Origin: Gambelia wislizenii
Taxonomy: Eukaryota; Chordata; Lepidosauria; Squamata; Crotaphytidae
Direction of reading: 5' to 3'
Assembly: GCA_030847615.1 (NCBI GenBank)
Contig: JAUMIR010000002.1
Location: 197,701,809-197,765,808, forward strand
DNA: 64,000 bases
Made by a program: the position numbers and the translations under genes. This document shows positions 31,761 to 42,592 of the stretch, piece by piece (the stretch's first letter is position 1; every line of letters starts with the position of its first letter). Below the pieces are notes generated by a model, which was not told the DNA's origin, did not search any database, and saw nothing but the letters and a program-made list of their open reading frames with translations.

Positions 31761-33341
31761 GTGTCTCAAGTCACACAGAAAGTATATCATACTACAGGTA
31801 CTTGAACTCTTGTACCATGTTCCCTTACACAGCAGTTCCTATCCCTTTGTGTCCTTGGTTGGAAGACTTGTCTCCTCTTACACCAAATCAGAGCTCAGAT
31901 GTTCAAAAGTAAACATGCATTAATATAAGGCAGAAATAAATCTCCCTTTAAATCTCCAGTTGTCAAGAGAAAGGAGGCAACCCCAGTTCTTCCACAGTTC
32001 CACCTTCGTATTCCCTCAGCTGTGCGGGATATGGTCTTGTTACCTGTCTCCCTCCGTGGCACAACTGGAGTCCTGCTCACTCCGGCAAAGGAGGGAGATG
32101 GGAAGGATGATAAAGGTCATGAAAGGAATGGGAGGGAATACTGGATTGCAAGAGCCACAGAGGACTTTTTGCTAAAGCCCCACATATTGACATTCATTGA
32201 TTCATACATGAGTTTCTCCTACTCACGATGTCTGGCTGCACTACCAGCCAAATAATGTTTGTCCCAGTTCTTTTCCAGTTGAGAAAGGGAGCTGAGATTC
32301 TGTGTCCTGAATCTTATTGGCTAGTCCTGGCTACAAACGACCTATTGAATAATAAGCCAACATATAGGAAAATCCCATTGATTCCATGGGTCTATGCTAA
32401 TTGGGGCTAATAATAGGGATTAGGCCAGCAGTGTCCTGACAATACTGAGGAGGCTGGTTTCTTAAAAACAACTAATTGACAGGTGCCCTGCTCAGAGGTA
32501 CCGTACATCTTCACTTCTTTCTTTCAGAAAATCTGGATGATTGCTGTGAACTCATGGGGCTGATGACTTTTCATGTAGGTTTTAAAAAAATCTTAGCTGG
32601 TACTGTTGTACAGGAGCTTCAGCACAAACAGCCTCCCTAGGGACATTGCCATAATATGGTTGGGTGCAGTACCAACAGCGCCTGTGCTCCATTATTACAA
32701 GATGGGAGAAAACCCTTGGAAAAACAAAGCTCCCCCACTTGAAGACTTACTAAGGGAGCTCATTAAAAGAACAGCAAGCCAGTTTTGAATTGAGCCAAAA
32801 GTTGTTTGCTTGTTGCTACTTTTTTTTTAAACCTTTGCAGATGGAGACTGGAGGGAATTCAGTGGGGAGAGGCAGCAGCAGCTCTTTTAAGCCTTGGTTA
32901 TATTATTGCCTCTTCAGTGCTGGAAGCAAGTAGGAGAGGATTGTGCAAGATATGGACAGGACTCTTATGCCCATTGGCACTCCTGCCCTGGTCTAGAGCT
33001 CTCAGTCTGTGATGCATTCCTGCAATTTGTGCTGCTTCTAGCAGCCCCTTGCTGCAAATCAGCCACCCACAAACAAAACCATAACCAAGGCTGGGTATTT
33101 ATTGGACAGCCTTTTCTCCTTTCCTACAGGGGTTGGTATTGAGAACCAGATCAAGAGATGGCACCCAGTAACCCATCTTCAAAAGAAAGAAAGAAAAAAG
33201 AAGAAAAAGAGAAAATACTGTATCAAAAAAGGAGCAAAAGTGACACAGATCTGCATAAAATGTCCATCTGATAATTAATATGCATAGATGGAAATTTAAA
33301 GATAATTGCTATAATTTAAACAGCAACACAGTTTAGGGTTA
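31761..33341. other. Unannotated DNA
   Basis: No exon, LINE domain or TIR recognised. An A/G-rich simple stretch (GAAA, AAGAAA) lies at 33181-33215. Confidence 0.4.
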
Positions 33342-33563
33342 TTATGTACTTTTAAGTCAACTCCAACTTATGGCAACTATATCCTAGGGTTTCTTTGGCA
33401 AGATTTCTTCAGAGGGAGTTTGCCATGGTTTTCCTCTGAGGCTGAGAGAATGTGACTTGTCCAAGATCACTCAGTGGGTTTCCATGGTTAAGCAAGGATT
33501 CAAACCCAAGACTCCCCAAGTCCTAGCCCAACACTCACATCACTAAACCATGCTGGCTATCAT
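33342..33563 (-). mobile_element. tRNA-derived SINE (family S)
   Basis: The complement of the family S order is complete: 'aagtcaactccaacttatgg', 'ggcaagatttcttcagaggg', 'gtgacttgtccaagatcac', and the tRNA-like head ending 'aaaccatgctggct'. Confidence 0.85.
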
Positions 33564-33726
33564 ACAATACAATTCAGCTCAATGCAATACAGTGCAATAC
33601 AATGCAATATAGTATAACTAAATAAAATGGGAGACTGTGGCTGGGTGGAACACGTATATTGCTGTGCTTTGCTCTGCTCTCTAGGCATTACAGCTGTTGT
33701 CAGGTACCTTCAGGGGTTCCCTGCTC

Positions 33727-34600
33727 TCCAATAATAATAATAATAATAATAATATGATGATGATGATGTTTATTTATAACATTCTTTTCATCAAAGGGCA
33801 GAACATCAGACATACCATATATAGTCAAAAACGAAACAATAAAACACAACACTATAAAATGCTAAAATACTAAAATAATTTACTAATATACTAAAAACAA
33901 AATCCTCATCAGTCGCTATCCATCTTGGCCACCTTATGCACACTCAGCAGCATAATCTGATGAATCAAAGAGGAAGATTTTCAACTCTTTGCAAAAGCGA
34001 GTAAGATCTTCCTCCAGCCGGAGGAGCAAGGGAAGACTGTTCAACAAATGCAGAGTCAGATCCTGAAAAGACTCACAGACTTGACAGAGCTGTATACATT
34101 GGTGGAACTGCCAATAATCCTTTGTATGTAGATCTTAAATTCCTAGATGGTACATGCCATGCTAAGCAAGCTGCCAAATACTGGGGGAGGTTAAAGCACA
34201 GGGCCTTAAATGCCAGGACCAAAAGTCTGTAACGAGCTCTAGCCCAAACTGATAGCCAGTGGAGGGATCTAAGAGTATTTAGGAAGATTGGAAACAACCC
34301 AAACAGCACTGTTCTGGATTAAAACCAGAGGAGTAAGAGAGCAGGAAGGCAAACCTGCCAGTAGGCTATTACAATAGTCCAGGTGTGAAATAACCAAGGC
34401 GTGGACAAGCAATGGGCAGTCTCAATGGTCAAAAACCTATGGATCCTATAGATGTTCAAAAGATGGAAGTTACATGCCTTTGCAGTTGCCCCCATAAAGG
34501 GGCGAAGAGACAGAAGTCCAGCAGGACTTCTTATGATGTTTACTAGACAATCCTTCAAAGAGATTATGCCTTGGAAGAGGACTGTCCTTTGACAGTGCCT
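33727..34600 (-). pseudogene. L2-type LINE fragment, decayed, with microsatellite tail
   Basis: On the minus strand, 34309-34073 encodes 'LRSLHWLSVWARARYRLLVL' and 'FKAL', the C-terminal block of L2 reverse transcriptase ('LHWLPV..R..YKLL'). Upstream, 34558-34319 has a diverged copy of the preceding region. The element ends in an (ATT/ATC)n tail at 33731-33770. Several stops. The N-terminal domains are missing. Confidence 0.7.
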
Positions 34601-34721
34601 CTCTCAGGGAAGATACCATCTAAAATAGGACACCATGCCACCCTGTGATGTATCAGAAGGTGGTGGGAACTTTACAGACAGCCCTAAAAATTTCCTCCAG
34701 ATGAAGTCTGAATGCAACTGG
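34601..34721. other. Short spacer
   Basis: No feature recognised between the L2 fragment and element E6. Confidence 0.4.
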
Positions 34722-35052
34722 GGACTTTTTCAGACGGCCCTTACCGCGCAAGCAGCCTCCAGAGCAGTAACGAGGCTGCCGTGTGGCAGGGAGTCCTTTT
34801 CAGACACCGCCGTCCCTCTTCCGTGACCATTCATAGCACGTACGTGAAGCTTTGGAAGCGGCCGCGTCATATTTCAATCACGAGCAACTTCCGTGATTGA
34901 AATATGGTGCGGCCGCTTCCAAAGCTTCACATACATGCTACAAATGGTCATGGAAAAGGGACGGCATCGTCCAAACACGACCCCCTGCTGCGCAGCAGCC
35001 TCGTTACTGCTCCGGAGGCTGCTTGCGTGGTAAGGGCCGTCTGAAAAAGTCA
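34722..35052. mobile_element. Fold-back element E6, near-perfect hairpin
   Basis: The ends GGACTTTTTCAGACGGCCC and its complement frame 331 bp that pair almost throughout. The loop is near 34886, where 'atttcaatcacg' meets 'cgtgattgaaat'. Inner boxes TTTTCAGACACC (34797) and complement CGTCCAAAC (34968) lie 70 bp from the outer boxes on each side. No clean 3-bp duplication is visible (flanks TGG and CAG), perhaps because a terminal base changed. No coding capacity. Confidence 0.85.
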
Positions 35053-36294
35053 CAGCTCCTAGTAAGTGTATATAGGGCTGCACTTTCAATGTTGGTTAGG
35101 CTCACAAGCAAAATGCACTATTCCTTAGCACAGGGTGGAATTCTGAGAGAGCACAGCCACTTTGCCTCTCATTTTATGTATAGGAGGAGTGGGGGGGCAT
35201 CTTTTGTCACTTTGACGCCTGACCTCAGAGGCCACTCAGGGTGGGGTGTCTCTTTTGACACAACCTTTGGCGTCTTCTGATGCAGAGGCTAGCATCTTCT
35301 GTGGAAATCCTGTCTGGCAATTTATTATAGCATGTCAGAGTATCTATGAAATGTATCAGACAGATGCATCTGACGTTAGAGAAATCTCGTTTAACCTCTC
35401 TACCTTTAGTTTCTCCATCGATCGAATGGATATTCCTGAACATGATAATTTTCTTTCTTGGGAAGCATAATTAAAAGCTTGTCTAGCCCTTTGAGAAAAT
35501 AGAGAAGATGCACTCTGGACATTGTGAAGTGGTAATTATTTGGTGCTATAAAACCTACAGTTGGCTTCTTGCCTCCTCTGAGGATGTGCAAACAAGATGC
35601 CAGCGAGGGTCAGCCATGCCAACTATATTTATAGTCACCTTGTGCAAGCACACGTGTTACATAGGTAGAACCCCTGTTTTCCTGAACAATAACCATTTAT
35701 GCATGTTAGTTTTATAGACACAGAGAAACTCTTCCACCCAGCTCCTCCTAAACTCAGCAGCAACCTGTAAAGATTTCATTCTTCTGTGGCTCCTCTTTTA
35801 GGTTTACTCTCCCCAAATCCCAAAACGAAACAAAAATAACACTTGGTCTTTATATCATCACAACGTGCAAATCAATACTATGTGTGTTTACTCAGAATTA
35901 GGTCCAAATAAATTCAGCAGGACTACCAGGCCCTGGTACCAGTACCCAGCATTGTGGGGCCAGTGCTGGAGGCCAGGGAGCTTCCACCAGTTCCTATCTC
36001 AGTGGACACCACTAAGTTGATTGTGTTAGCACAGAGTGGCATGGATCATGGTGTCTGCTCCTATACTGATGATAGCTGTTGACCTCAGGCTGGTGTATGT
36101 CGGGGGTGGTCTGGCCTCATTGAACAGAAACATGCTGATTGCTTCAGAAGGGCCTTGTACTCTTTCTTTCAGTCCCTACATATTTAACATTGCAGTAACT
36201 TAGAACTTTAGTTGAGCATTTAGAAATACAGCTTTAATACCCCAAGGAAAGGGGCAGACAAAATGACCAAGGGATGCGAACACAGCAAATGCAA
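35053..36294. other. Unannotated DNA
   Basis: No exon or repeat terminus recognised. The plus frames at 35246-35470 and 35508-35717 carry no recognisable domain. Confidence 0.4.
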
Positions 36295-36592
36295 GAGCCT
36301 TACCACACTCTGAAGAAAAGTGGCAAGGGAGCAGGAATGTTCCATCTTTCCTGCTGCCTTACCACATGGCATGATCAGTTTTTTGTTCTGGTCCCGTGGG
36401 GGACCGAGGTAAAACTGCATCTTTTTGCTAACCAGAAAAACCCATTAGCAAAAACATGCAGTTTTACCTTGGTCCCGCATGGGACTGGAATGAAAAAATG
36501 CTGGAAGGACGATGATGTCATCCGGTAAGGCAGCGTGGAAAATGGAACATTCCTGCTCGCTTGCCACTTTTCTTCAAAATGTAGTAAGGCTC
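36295..36592. mobile_element. Fold-back element E7, different terminus, two-box ends
   Basis: The ends GAGCCTTACCACACTCTGAAG and the complement of GAGCCTTACTACATTTTGAAG enclose 298 palindromic bp with a loop near 36430. Flanks are CAA and TAA (2 of 3 match). Each arm repeats its own terminal box inside: GCCTTACCA at 36356 and complement TAAGGC at 36526, exactly 59 bp from the outer copies by count. The terminus is unrelated to GGANWTTWTCAG, yet the plan is the same. Confidence 0.8.
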
Positions 36593-36759
36593 TAAGAGTT
36601 CTTGGGGTGAATGATTTTCTTTTTCTTTTTTAATTAATCTTTAGAACAGTAATATCATTAATACAGTGAATCAGACATTTTAATTATACCAAAAAAATTA
36701 TCTCTATGCATACCTGTGTTTTTGTATTTTTTTAAAATAAGCAATAACATTTGTGAAGT

Positions 36760-37556
36760 GGAAGGCTTTCACGGATGGCATCCATAGAATTTCCTTGGGT
36801 TCTTTCGGGCTGTGAGGCCATGTTCTAGAAGAGTTTCTTTCAGATGTTTCGCCTGCATCTGTGGCTGGCATCTTCAGAGAATGGTTGGATAGGGGTGTGT
36901 GTGGAGTTTATATACTGTGAAACCCTGTTGGGGAGTATATGTAAATTTGTGTATTTGAAAGGTTAGTTTCTGGGTATAGAAATGCAAGGAGGATTAGTGT
37001 CTGTTTGGCTAATGATTGGTTGATGGCCCATTATCTGCTGGGAATACCCCTGTGCCTGGGTGGAATTCCTTTGTAAGTGTTGAGCTTTGATTCTATTGTT
37101 TTTCAAAACTGGGAGCCAGATTTTGTTTACTTTTAGGGTTTCTTCTTTCCTATTGAAGCTGTCCAAGTGTTTGTGGATTTCAATAGCTTCTCTGTGCATT
37201 CTGACATGATAGTTGTTGATCTGGTCCAGAATTTCTGTGTTTTTAAATAGCATTTTGTGTCCAGGTTGGTTTAAAACATGTTCTGCTACTGCTGATTTTT
37301 CTGGCTGGCCCAATCTGCAGTGTCTCTCATGTTCATTGATTCATGTTTGCACATTGTGTTTAGTGGTCCCTATGTAAACTTATCCACAGCTGCATGGTAT
37401 GCGGTAAACTCCTGTGGCTGTGAGAGGGTCTCTTTTGTCCTTCGCCAAGCATAGCATTCCTTGGATTTTCTTGGTTGGTCTGTAGATTGTTTGGAGGTTG
37501 TGTTTCCTCATCAGTTTCCCTATTCTGTCTGTAACTTCTTTGATGTATGGTAAAAA
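36760..37556 (-). pseudogene. Penelope-like element, RT-endonuclease linker and GIY-YIG domain
   Basis: The minus strand starts with 'FLPYIKEVTDRIGKLMRKH' and 'GVYRIPCSCG' (about 37556-37380), the segment joining reverse transcriptase to the GIY-YIG endonuclease in Penelope-like elements. It continues as 'GQPEKSAVAEHVLNQPGHKM' and 'REAIEIHKH' (37313-36963), the remainder of the nuclease. A stop separates the two frames near the canonical GIY-YIG core, which is therefore damaged. The 3' UTR runs to about 36760 ('ctgaagatgccag' complement). The RT core lies outside this copy. Confidence 0.85.
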
Positions 37557-37558
37557 TA

Positions 37559-38057
37559 CAGTCATCCCTTCACATTCGCGGGGTTGTGATAAAACCGCAA
37601 ATAAGAAATGCGCCTGCCGGCAAGCAGTTTTCCACCCCACTCCCAGAAGCCCCTCGCTGCCTTGGGAAGGGAGTGGGGTGTAGCGTGAGCATGCCAGCTG
37701 GTTCCTACCCCCTTCCCAAGGCAGAGAGGAGCTTTCTGAGAAGCCCCTTGCTGCATTGGGAAGGGAGTGGGGTGTAGCGCGAGTGCGCCAGCTGCTTCCC
37801 ACCCACCCCTCCCAAGGCAGCGAGGAGCGTCCTGAGAAGCCCCTCGCTGCTTTGGGAGGGGAGTGGGGTGTAGCACGAGCGCGCCATCTGCTTCCCACCC
37901 CCCCCTCCCCAAGGCAGCAAGGAGCCTCCTGAGAAGCACCTCGCTGCCTTGGGAAGGGAGTGGGGTGTTGAGCAACGAGGGGGGGGGAGGCGCAGGCAGC
38001 TTTCCGCGAATGATCAAAACCGCGAATGTGAAAGTCGCGAATGTGGAGGGGCAACTG
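37559..38057. mobile_element. Tigger-like element with internal GC-rich minisatellite
   Basis: The termini CAGTCATCCCTTCACATTCG and the complement of CAGTTGCCCCTCCACATTCG are flanked by TA (37557-37558, 38058-38059). Inside, a unit of about 95-100 bp ('gaagcccctcgctgc...gggaaggg') repeats about four times between 37640 and 37970. The many open frames here come from the minisatellite. It inserted exactly between two Penelope pieces. Confidence 0.8.
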
Positions 38058-38389
38058 TACCTTACAAAGGAATTCCACCCAGAGACAAGGGGATTTCCAG
38101 CAGCTAATGGGCCATCAACTAACCATAAGCCAAACATCAACTAACCATAAGCCAAGCTAATCATCCTTGCATTTCTATACCCAGAAACTAACCATTCAAT
38201 TACACAAATTTACATATACTCTCCAACAGGGGTTCACAGTAGATAAACTCCACACACACCCCTACCCAAACATTCTCTGAAGATGCCAGCCACAGATGCA
38301 GGTGAAACGTCAGAAAGAAACTTCTAGAACAATGCCTCACAGCCTGGAAAAAAAACCAAGGAATATCTAATAAAATTTGTGCTTCCCAC
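38058..38389 (+). mobile_element. Penelope-like element 3' end, opposite orientation
   Basis: From 38060 onward ('ccttacaaaggaattccacc') this is the inverse complement of 37080-36790, including 'tctctgaagatgccagccac' and 'cctcacagcctgg'. It is a second, inverted Penelope 3' part, placed head-to-head with the 36760-37556 copy. Partial or inverted duplicate copies are common for Penelope insertions. Confidence 0.8.
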
Positions 38390-38870
38390 CACTCCTTTCC
38401 ATTTAATCAACCATATCATGATTATTTCATCTTTATATAAAGTTTACCTCTAAAATTATAAACATTATTTAATTCTTTACCTTCTTTGTGTAATATCTAA
38501 ATGATATATTCGTAGAAAGCTTTTGATTTTAACATAATCTCATATCTGTATTCTATTACTCATATACATATTTTAATCATTAAATATTTGTCTCATATAT
38601 TACTTTCCCCCCTAAATCTTTAAATTTAGTATTGTCATTTCTTTCCAATGGTCTTTATAATATTTTATTACTTTGTTCCATTGTTCCTCAAATTTCTTAA
38701 GTGAATGATCTTTTAATAATGTCGTCAATTTGTCCATTAACATCATTTCACTTAATTTGGATAGCCAATCTTCAATCAGTGATACATTATTTAATTTCCA
38801 GTTTCCTGCAAAAATAATCCTTGCAGCCGTAATCATGGGGTGAATGATTTTCAAGGTCAAGGTCTCACTC
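38390..38870 (-). pseudogene. L1-type LINE, ORF2 C-terminal fragment plus 3' UTR
   Basis: On the minus strand, about 38860-38612 encodes 'ITAARIIFAGNWKLNNVSLI' and 'DWLSKLSEMM', which correspond to the very C-terminal part of L1 ORF2 (compare 'LILAQKWK...LNDWLLKFV' at about 61995-62065). The rest toward 38390 is a T/A-rich 3' UTR. It is a short 5'-truncated copy next to the Penelope fragment. Confidence 0.7.
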
Positions 38871-39119
38871 TCAGTAGTGCTACAGATCTGAGGACTGAAG
38901 GGCATTTTCACTGAGGGACAGAATCCTTTTGGAGGGAAACACCCTCATTTTGCCCCCTGTCTATGCCCCTGGCATATCCACAGATGAGCTGACCCACGGC
39001 CACAGATGGGGGTGGCAGTCTGGTGGTGGGGCAAGGGCCACCACTGGGAATCTGCCCAGAGGCCTCCAAACCTGAAGCCGCTCAGGAATGAGTATCTAGT
39101 GAATGAGTTCAGAGTTGTA

Positions 39120-39433
39120 GGACTTTTTCAAGTGGGTGAAAAACCCACGAGGAGGTTGGGAGAAGAACGGGGCTGTGGCACTTACACCACCCCGTTTCAG
39201 ATGACGCAGACCTCCTGTGTCCTCCTCCTGTCCTCCTTCTGACCTCCTCCTGACCTTCTCCCGTGCTGCTCACGTTACTTTTTACTGACTGAGGTTTTCC
39301 ATCAATAAAAAGAGGTTCCAGCAGCATGGGGGAAAGTCGGGAGGAGGATGAAGGAGGACTACGTCATCTGAAACAGGGCTGTGTAAGCACCACAGCCCCA
39401 TTCTTCTCCCAACCTCCTCATTTGAAAAAGTCC
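39120..39433. mobile_element. Fold-back element E8, TSD imperfect (GTA/ATA)
   Basis: The ends GGACTTTTTCAAGTGGG and the complement of GGACTTTTTCAAATGAGG enclose 314 bp. The arms pair ('gaggttgggagaagaacggg' with the inverse at 39398-39417), with a loop near 39290. Inner boxes GTTTCAGATGACG at 39194 and complement CATCTGAAAC at 39365 lie about 69 and 54 bp from the terminal boxes. Confidence 0.8.
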
Positions 39434-39727
39434 ATAGTCTTATTCTAGGCTAGATTACAATCCACTTTGCCTCATAGATGATAATCGGTTTCCTCAACAT
39501 ATAGCCCATGTTCTCATAGACTTTAATCCACTTCATTAAATGTTTTTATATGTCGGATGAGTTTCAAAACACACATATCCTTTATAGTTACAGAAAAGGC
39601 CAGGAAATAACTTCAATTATCGGTCACTGCAGGGATATAGCTACAGGGGAGAGCAAAATGAAGGTATTGCCCTCCCCAACAAGAATTCTGCCCCTAATGA
39701 AATTTCCTGTGGTCCCCAAATTTCTAG

Positions 39728-40272
39728 CATTACAGACAATCTACACTAGCCAGGATAATGCCAGTTCCCTGCTGGTATATCCTGGCTGCAGAGGTGGTCT
39801 GTCCCCCCTCACCCCATTACCTGTACAAGATGGGCCAGAGTTCAAACAGGACGCCGCCCTGTCACTGAAGCTGCCATCACCATTTTCTTGCTAATGCAGA
39901 AGCAGAACAGGGGGCCCACAACATGTGACTGCAGCCCCCCCTGCATGTGACCAGCCTTGGTCCATGTTGCAAGATCCCTGCCTGGCTTCTGGAAGAGCCG
40001 GGGGACTGGCAGCGGCAGAGAGGAGTGGCATGCCGGATGGGCTCCTGCAGACACATGGGGCCCATCTGGCAGTAACAGAGTGAACTGGGTATTATCTTAG
40101 GTTGTGGTAAAGGGCCCTATTCTGGCTTCCCCCATTCCAGCCCTGTATCTGCCCCAGGGATTGTTTAGACTGCCGAGGGGCAGACTGGGGCAAATGCCTT
40201 GCATAATTTGGACTATAGCATACTTGAATGGGGGCAAGCCGGGGTATTTGGCCAGTGTAGACAAGGCCTGAG
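39728..40272 (+). mobile_element. TIR element, family C-a, hAT-like
   Basis: The left end 'cagacaatctacactagcc' and the right end, the complement of CAGGCCTTGTCTACACTGGCC, start with CAG as hAT ends do. The flanks share GCATT in a possible degraded 8-bp duplication (TAGCATTA against AGGCATTG). The interior aligns with 4926-5415. No transposase. Confidence 0.6.
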
Positions 40273-40317
40273 GCATTGAAAACTATTCACTCTTGAACGC
40301 TTGTATATGGAAACTTT

Positions 40318-40520
40318 GGACTTTTTCGGACAAGTAAAATGCAGCGCAAGCATCGTTGATCGTGAGTAAAAATCGCCAAAATATTCCACTCAAATGTCTC
40401 TGCGGTACCGCAACAGTACCGGCAGGGACGGGCGTCATCTGAAAGGGACGCCCTGCAGCGCTGCAGCTTCGCAACATGGCGAGGCTGCTTGCGCTGCATT
40501 TTACTTGTCCGAAAAAGTCC
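40318..40520. mobile_element. Fold-back element E9, 3-bp TSD (TTT)
   Basis: Perfect 20-bp termini beginning GGACTTTTTCGGACAAGTAA, and their complement, flanked by TTT (40315-40317, 40521-40523). It is 203 bp, the shortest member. The longer pairing 'aaaatgcagcgcaagca' is exact at both ends, but the centre is not palindromic. The right-arm inner box complement CATCTGAAAGG is 70 bp from the outer box. The perfect ends suggest recent insertion. Confidence 0.85.
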
Positions 40521-41285
40521 TTTGTCTGCTCCTTTTCTTTGGATGCTTAAACTGTATTTCTAAATATTCAATGGAAGATTTAAGTTACTGCAATGCTAGA
40601 AATTGGGGGCTGAAGGAAAATTTCATGGGGGGGCATCATTCTTATTTTGAGAGCAATACCCTCATTTTGATTCCCTCTTGTAGCTACACATCTACACTGG
40701 AGCAAGCAAACTTCAGGAGGTCAAGAGGTCCCTGAGTGCACTGACATTTCCTGGCACATATAACAAAATGAGTGACAGATTTATTGTACCACAATAAAGC
40801 TGTCAGTCTGTAGGTGTCACAAGAACCTCTCCCTCCCTCCCTTCCACCCCACCTGTGTCTGTGTATATGTCTGTGCATGTTTTTACAGTGACAGACAAAA
40901 ATCATTCTGAGATTTCCTTGCCCTCCAGCCTGTGGATAATAACACAGTTTGGCTTCAACTGACTTTTGAGGTGGCGGGGGGGGGGGGGGAGAAATAGCAC
41001 ACCACCCAAAGTTAATCTCTGACTTTGCTGATATAAAGCCTGTTATGTTTCTCTTCACTTCTATGCTCATTAAACCTCTGAGGAAGCTAAACTGCAATGC
41101 TTTCTGGGTTTTCACCTGTTAGCTTGAAAACATGCCCAATTATCTGGGGCATCACTAAGGCTGCTATCACCCCTTCCCCCTGACGGTGCCACCCTGGTGC
41201 AGTTTGCCCTTCCCACCCCCACCCACCCCCAGTGCTGCCATTGCCAGCTATTCCAAAGGAAATATGAGCTGAACAACAGAAAGTA
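40521..41285. other. Unannotated DNA
   Basis: No exon recognised. A G-run of about 14 lies at 40976-40990. Confidence 0.4.
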
Positions 41286-41425
41286 TAGGTTTTCTGTGGG
41301 TTTTTTTCCAGGCTGTGAGGCTGTGTTCTGAAAGAGTTATTCCAGAACATGGTCTCACAGCCGGGGGGGGGGGACCCACAGAAAAACCTATGGATGCTGG
41401 CTGTGAACGTCTTTGACTTCAAACA
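41286..41425. mobile_element. Penelope-like 3' ends fused as a fold-back
   Basis: 'ggttttctgtgggtttttt' with 'ggctgtgaggctgtgttctg' meets its own inverse ('cagaacatggtctcacagcc', 'acccacagaaaaacc') within 140 bp, then 'gatgctggctgtgaacgtc'. These blocks resemble the 3' end of the Penelope copies at 36770-36840. It looks like two short inverted Penelope termini joined head-to-head. Confidence 0.6.
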
Positions 41426-41489
41426 GAAAGTATGTTATCATGTCCCTTTAGGTCATTTTGCTCTCCTTTTTAGGTTGTGCTTTAGCTTA

Positions 41490-42592
41490 GAAGCTCCCGC
41501 TACATGGCAGGTTTTAAAATGATAAATTGCGCTTTAGTGCTTTTTCGCACCAGTGGTGGGTAGTTTACATAGTCTATGGAGGAAACAGCTGTATTTTGTT
41601 GCTCTTTGGTTTTTTCTGCTTTGAGATTCACACAACCAAATGTGGTGGGGGCGTGGCCAAGCATTGGAAAGAAGACAAAGGAATACCATAGGAATGTCTG
41701 CCCTGGCCCCAACTCCGTGGTTAAGAGCTGATGGACAAAGAATCTCACCCTTTGCCTCTCCCCCCCCCAGCTCCCTGCCCCCAAATCAAACTCCAGATGG
41801 AAGGTTTTTTCTCTGTGCTTAACAGCTGATCGACAAAGGGGCCAGTTACACAATAGAATAAAGTGTGCAAAATTCCGGATTTCCGTCCTTTCGGGAAAGG
41901 GGTGAATAGTTCTTATGATTTATGGCTAATTTGGATGATGGCTTTAGTTTACACAGACAAAGTGGAGGGATGGCCAGGCAGCTCTATCATTATCATTTAA
42001 GCAAGGCAGAAGACGGAGAGGAAGGAATGAGGGAGCAGTGCTTAGGGGAAAAGAGATCGTAAGTTGGTACCTTCATCTGTATATAAATCAACAAAAAATG
42101 AGGGAGAGCAGCTGAAATTCCTTCTGCTCTGCAGTCCCTGTCAGCTGTGCTTTTCCCTCTCTCTCTCGTGCGAGCACACAATATCTCTCTGAAACAGTAA
42201 TTATGCTAAAAGGAAGCCGGCTCGTCTCTAAGCAGAAGATAGGAAGGGTTTTTAATTTCCTACTGCTACTGAGTCTCCCTCCTGACTCCACATCTAGCCA
42301 GCCCACCGCTTCATCATAAGAACCAATCACAGTGCAGCTCTGTTGCAACTGTATTGGGAAGATTGCTGGTAATTCACACGGGACTCACCGTTCACACTAG
42401 CAATAATGCGCTAAGTCGCGCTACTTTTCAAATAAACCAGAAAAAGAAGCGACATCCCCTGTCATACTACATTTGGGTATTTTGACTTCCCCCCTTCTGA
42501 ATGAGGTGATACTGTGGCTCGATCCGTGGGAACAATGAGCAATCTTAGCGGTATATTTAGAGGAATATTTGCCTGTGTAAATGCATTAATGT
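41490..42592 (-). mobile_element. TIR element H3, relative of H1 in inverse orientation
   Basis: Read in reverse, it follows H1 block by block: 'gctttagtgctttttcgcac' (41528-41547) equals the complement of H1 24813-24832, and 'aaccaatcacagtgcagctc' (42322-42341) equals the complement of H1 24236-24255. 'cgctacttttcaa' lies near 42419. Termini are decayed ('gctcccgctacatggc', 'gcctgtgtaaatgc'). Extra GTTTACACAG-type ends at 41838 and 41950 suggest another small insertion or internal rearrangement. Confidence 0.65.

Noticed and set aside
37380..38144. Open frames of 60-230 residues across 37547-38140
   Set aside because: They run through the minisatellite of the Tigger-like element. Only the part encoded at 37556-37380 is real Penelope sequence.
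41838..41963. A small TIR element of about 120 bp between GACAAAG direct repeats
   Set aside because: The two GTTTACAC-type ends point the same way, so they cannot be the two ends of one inverted-repeat element.
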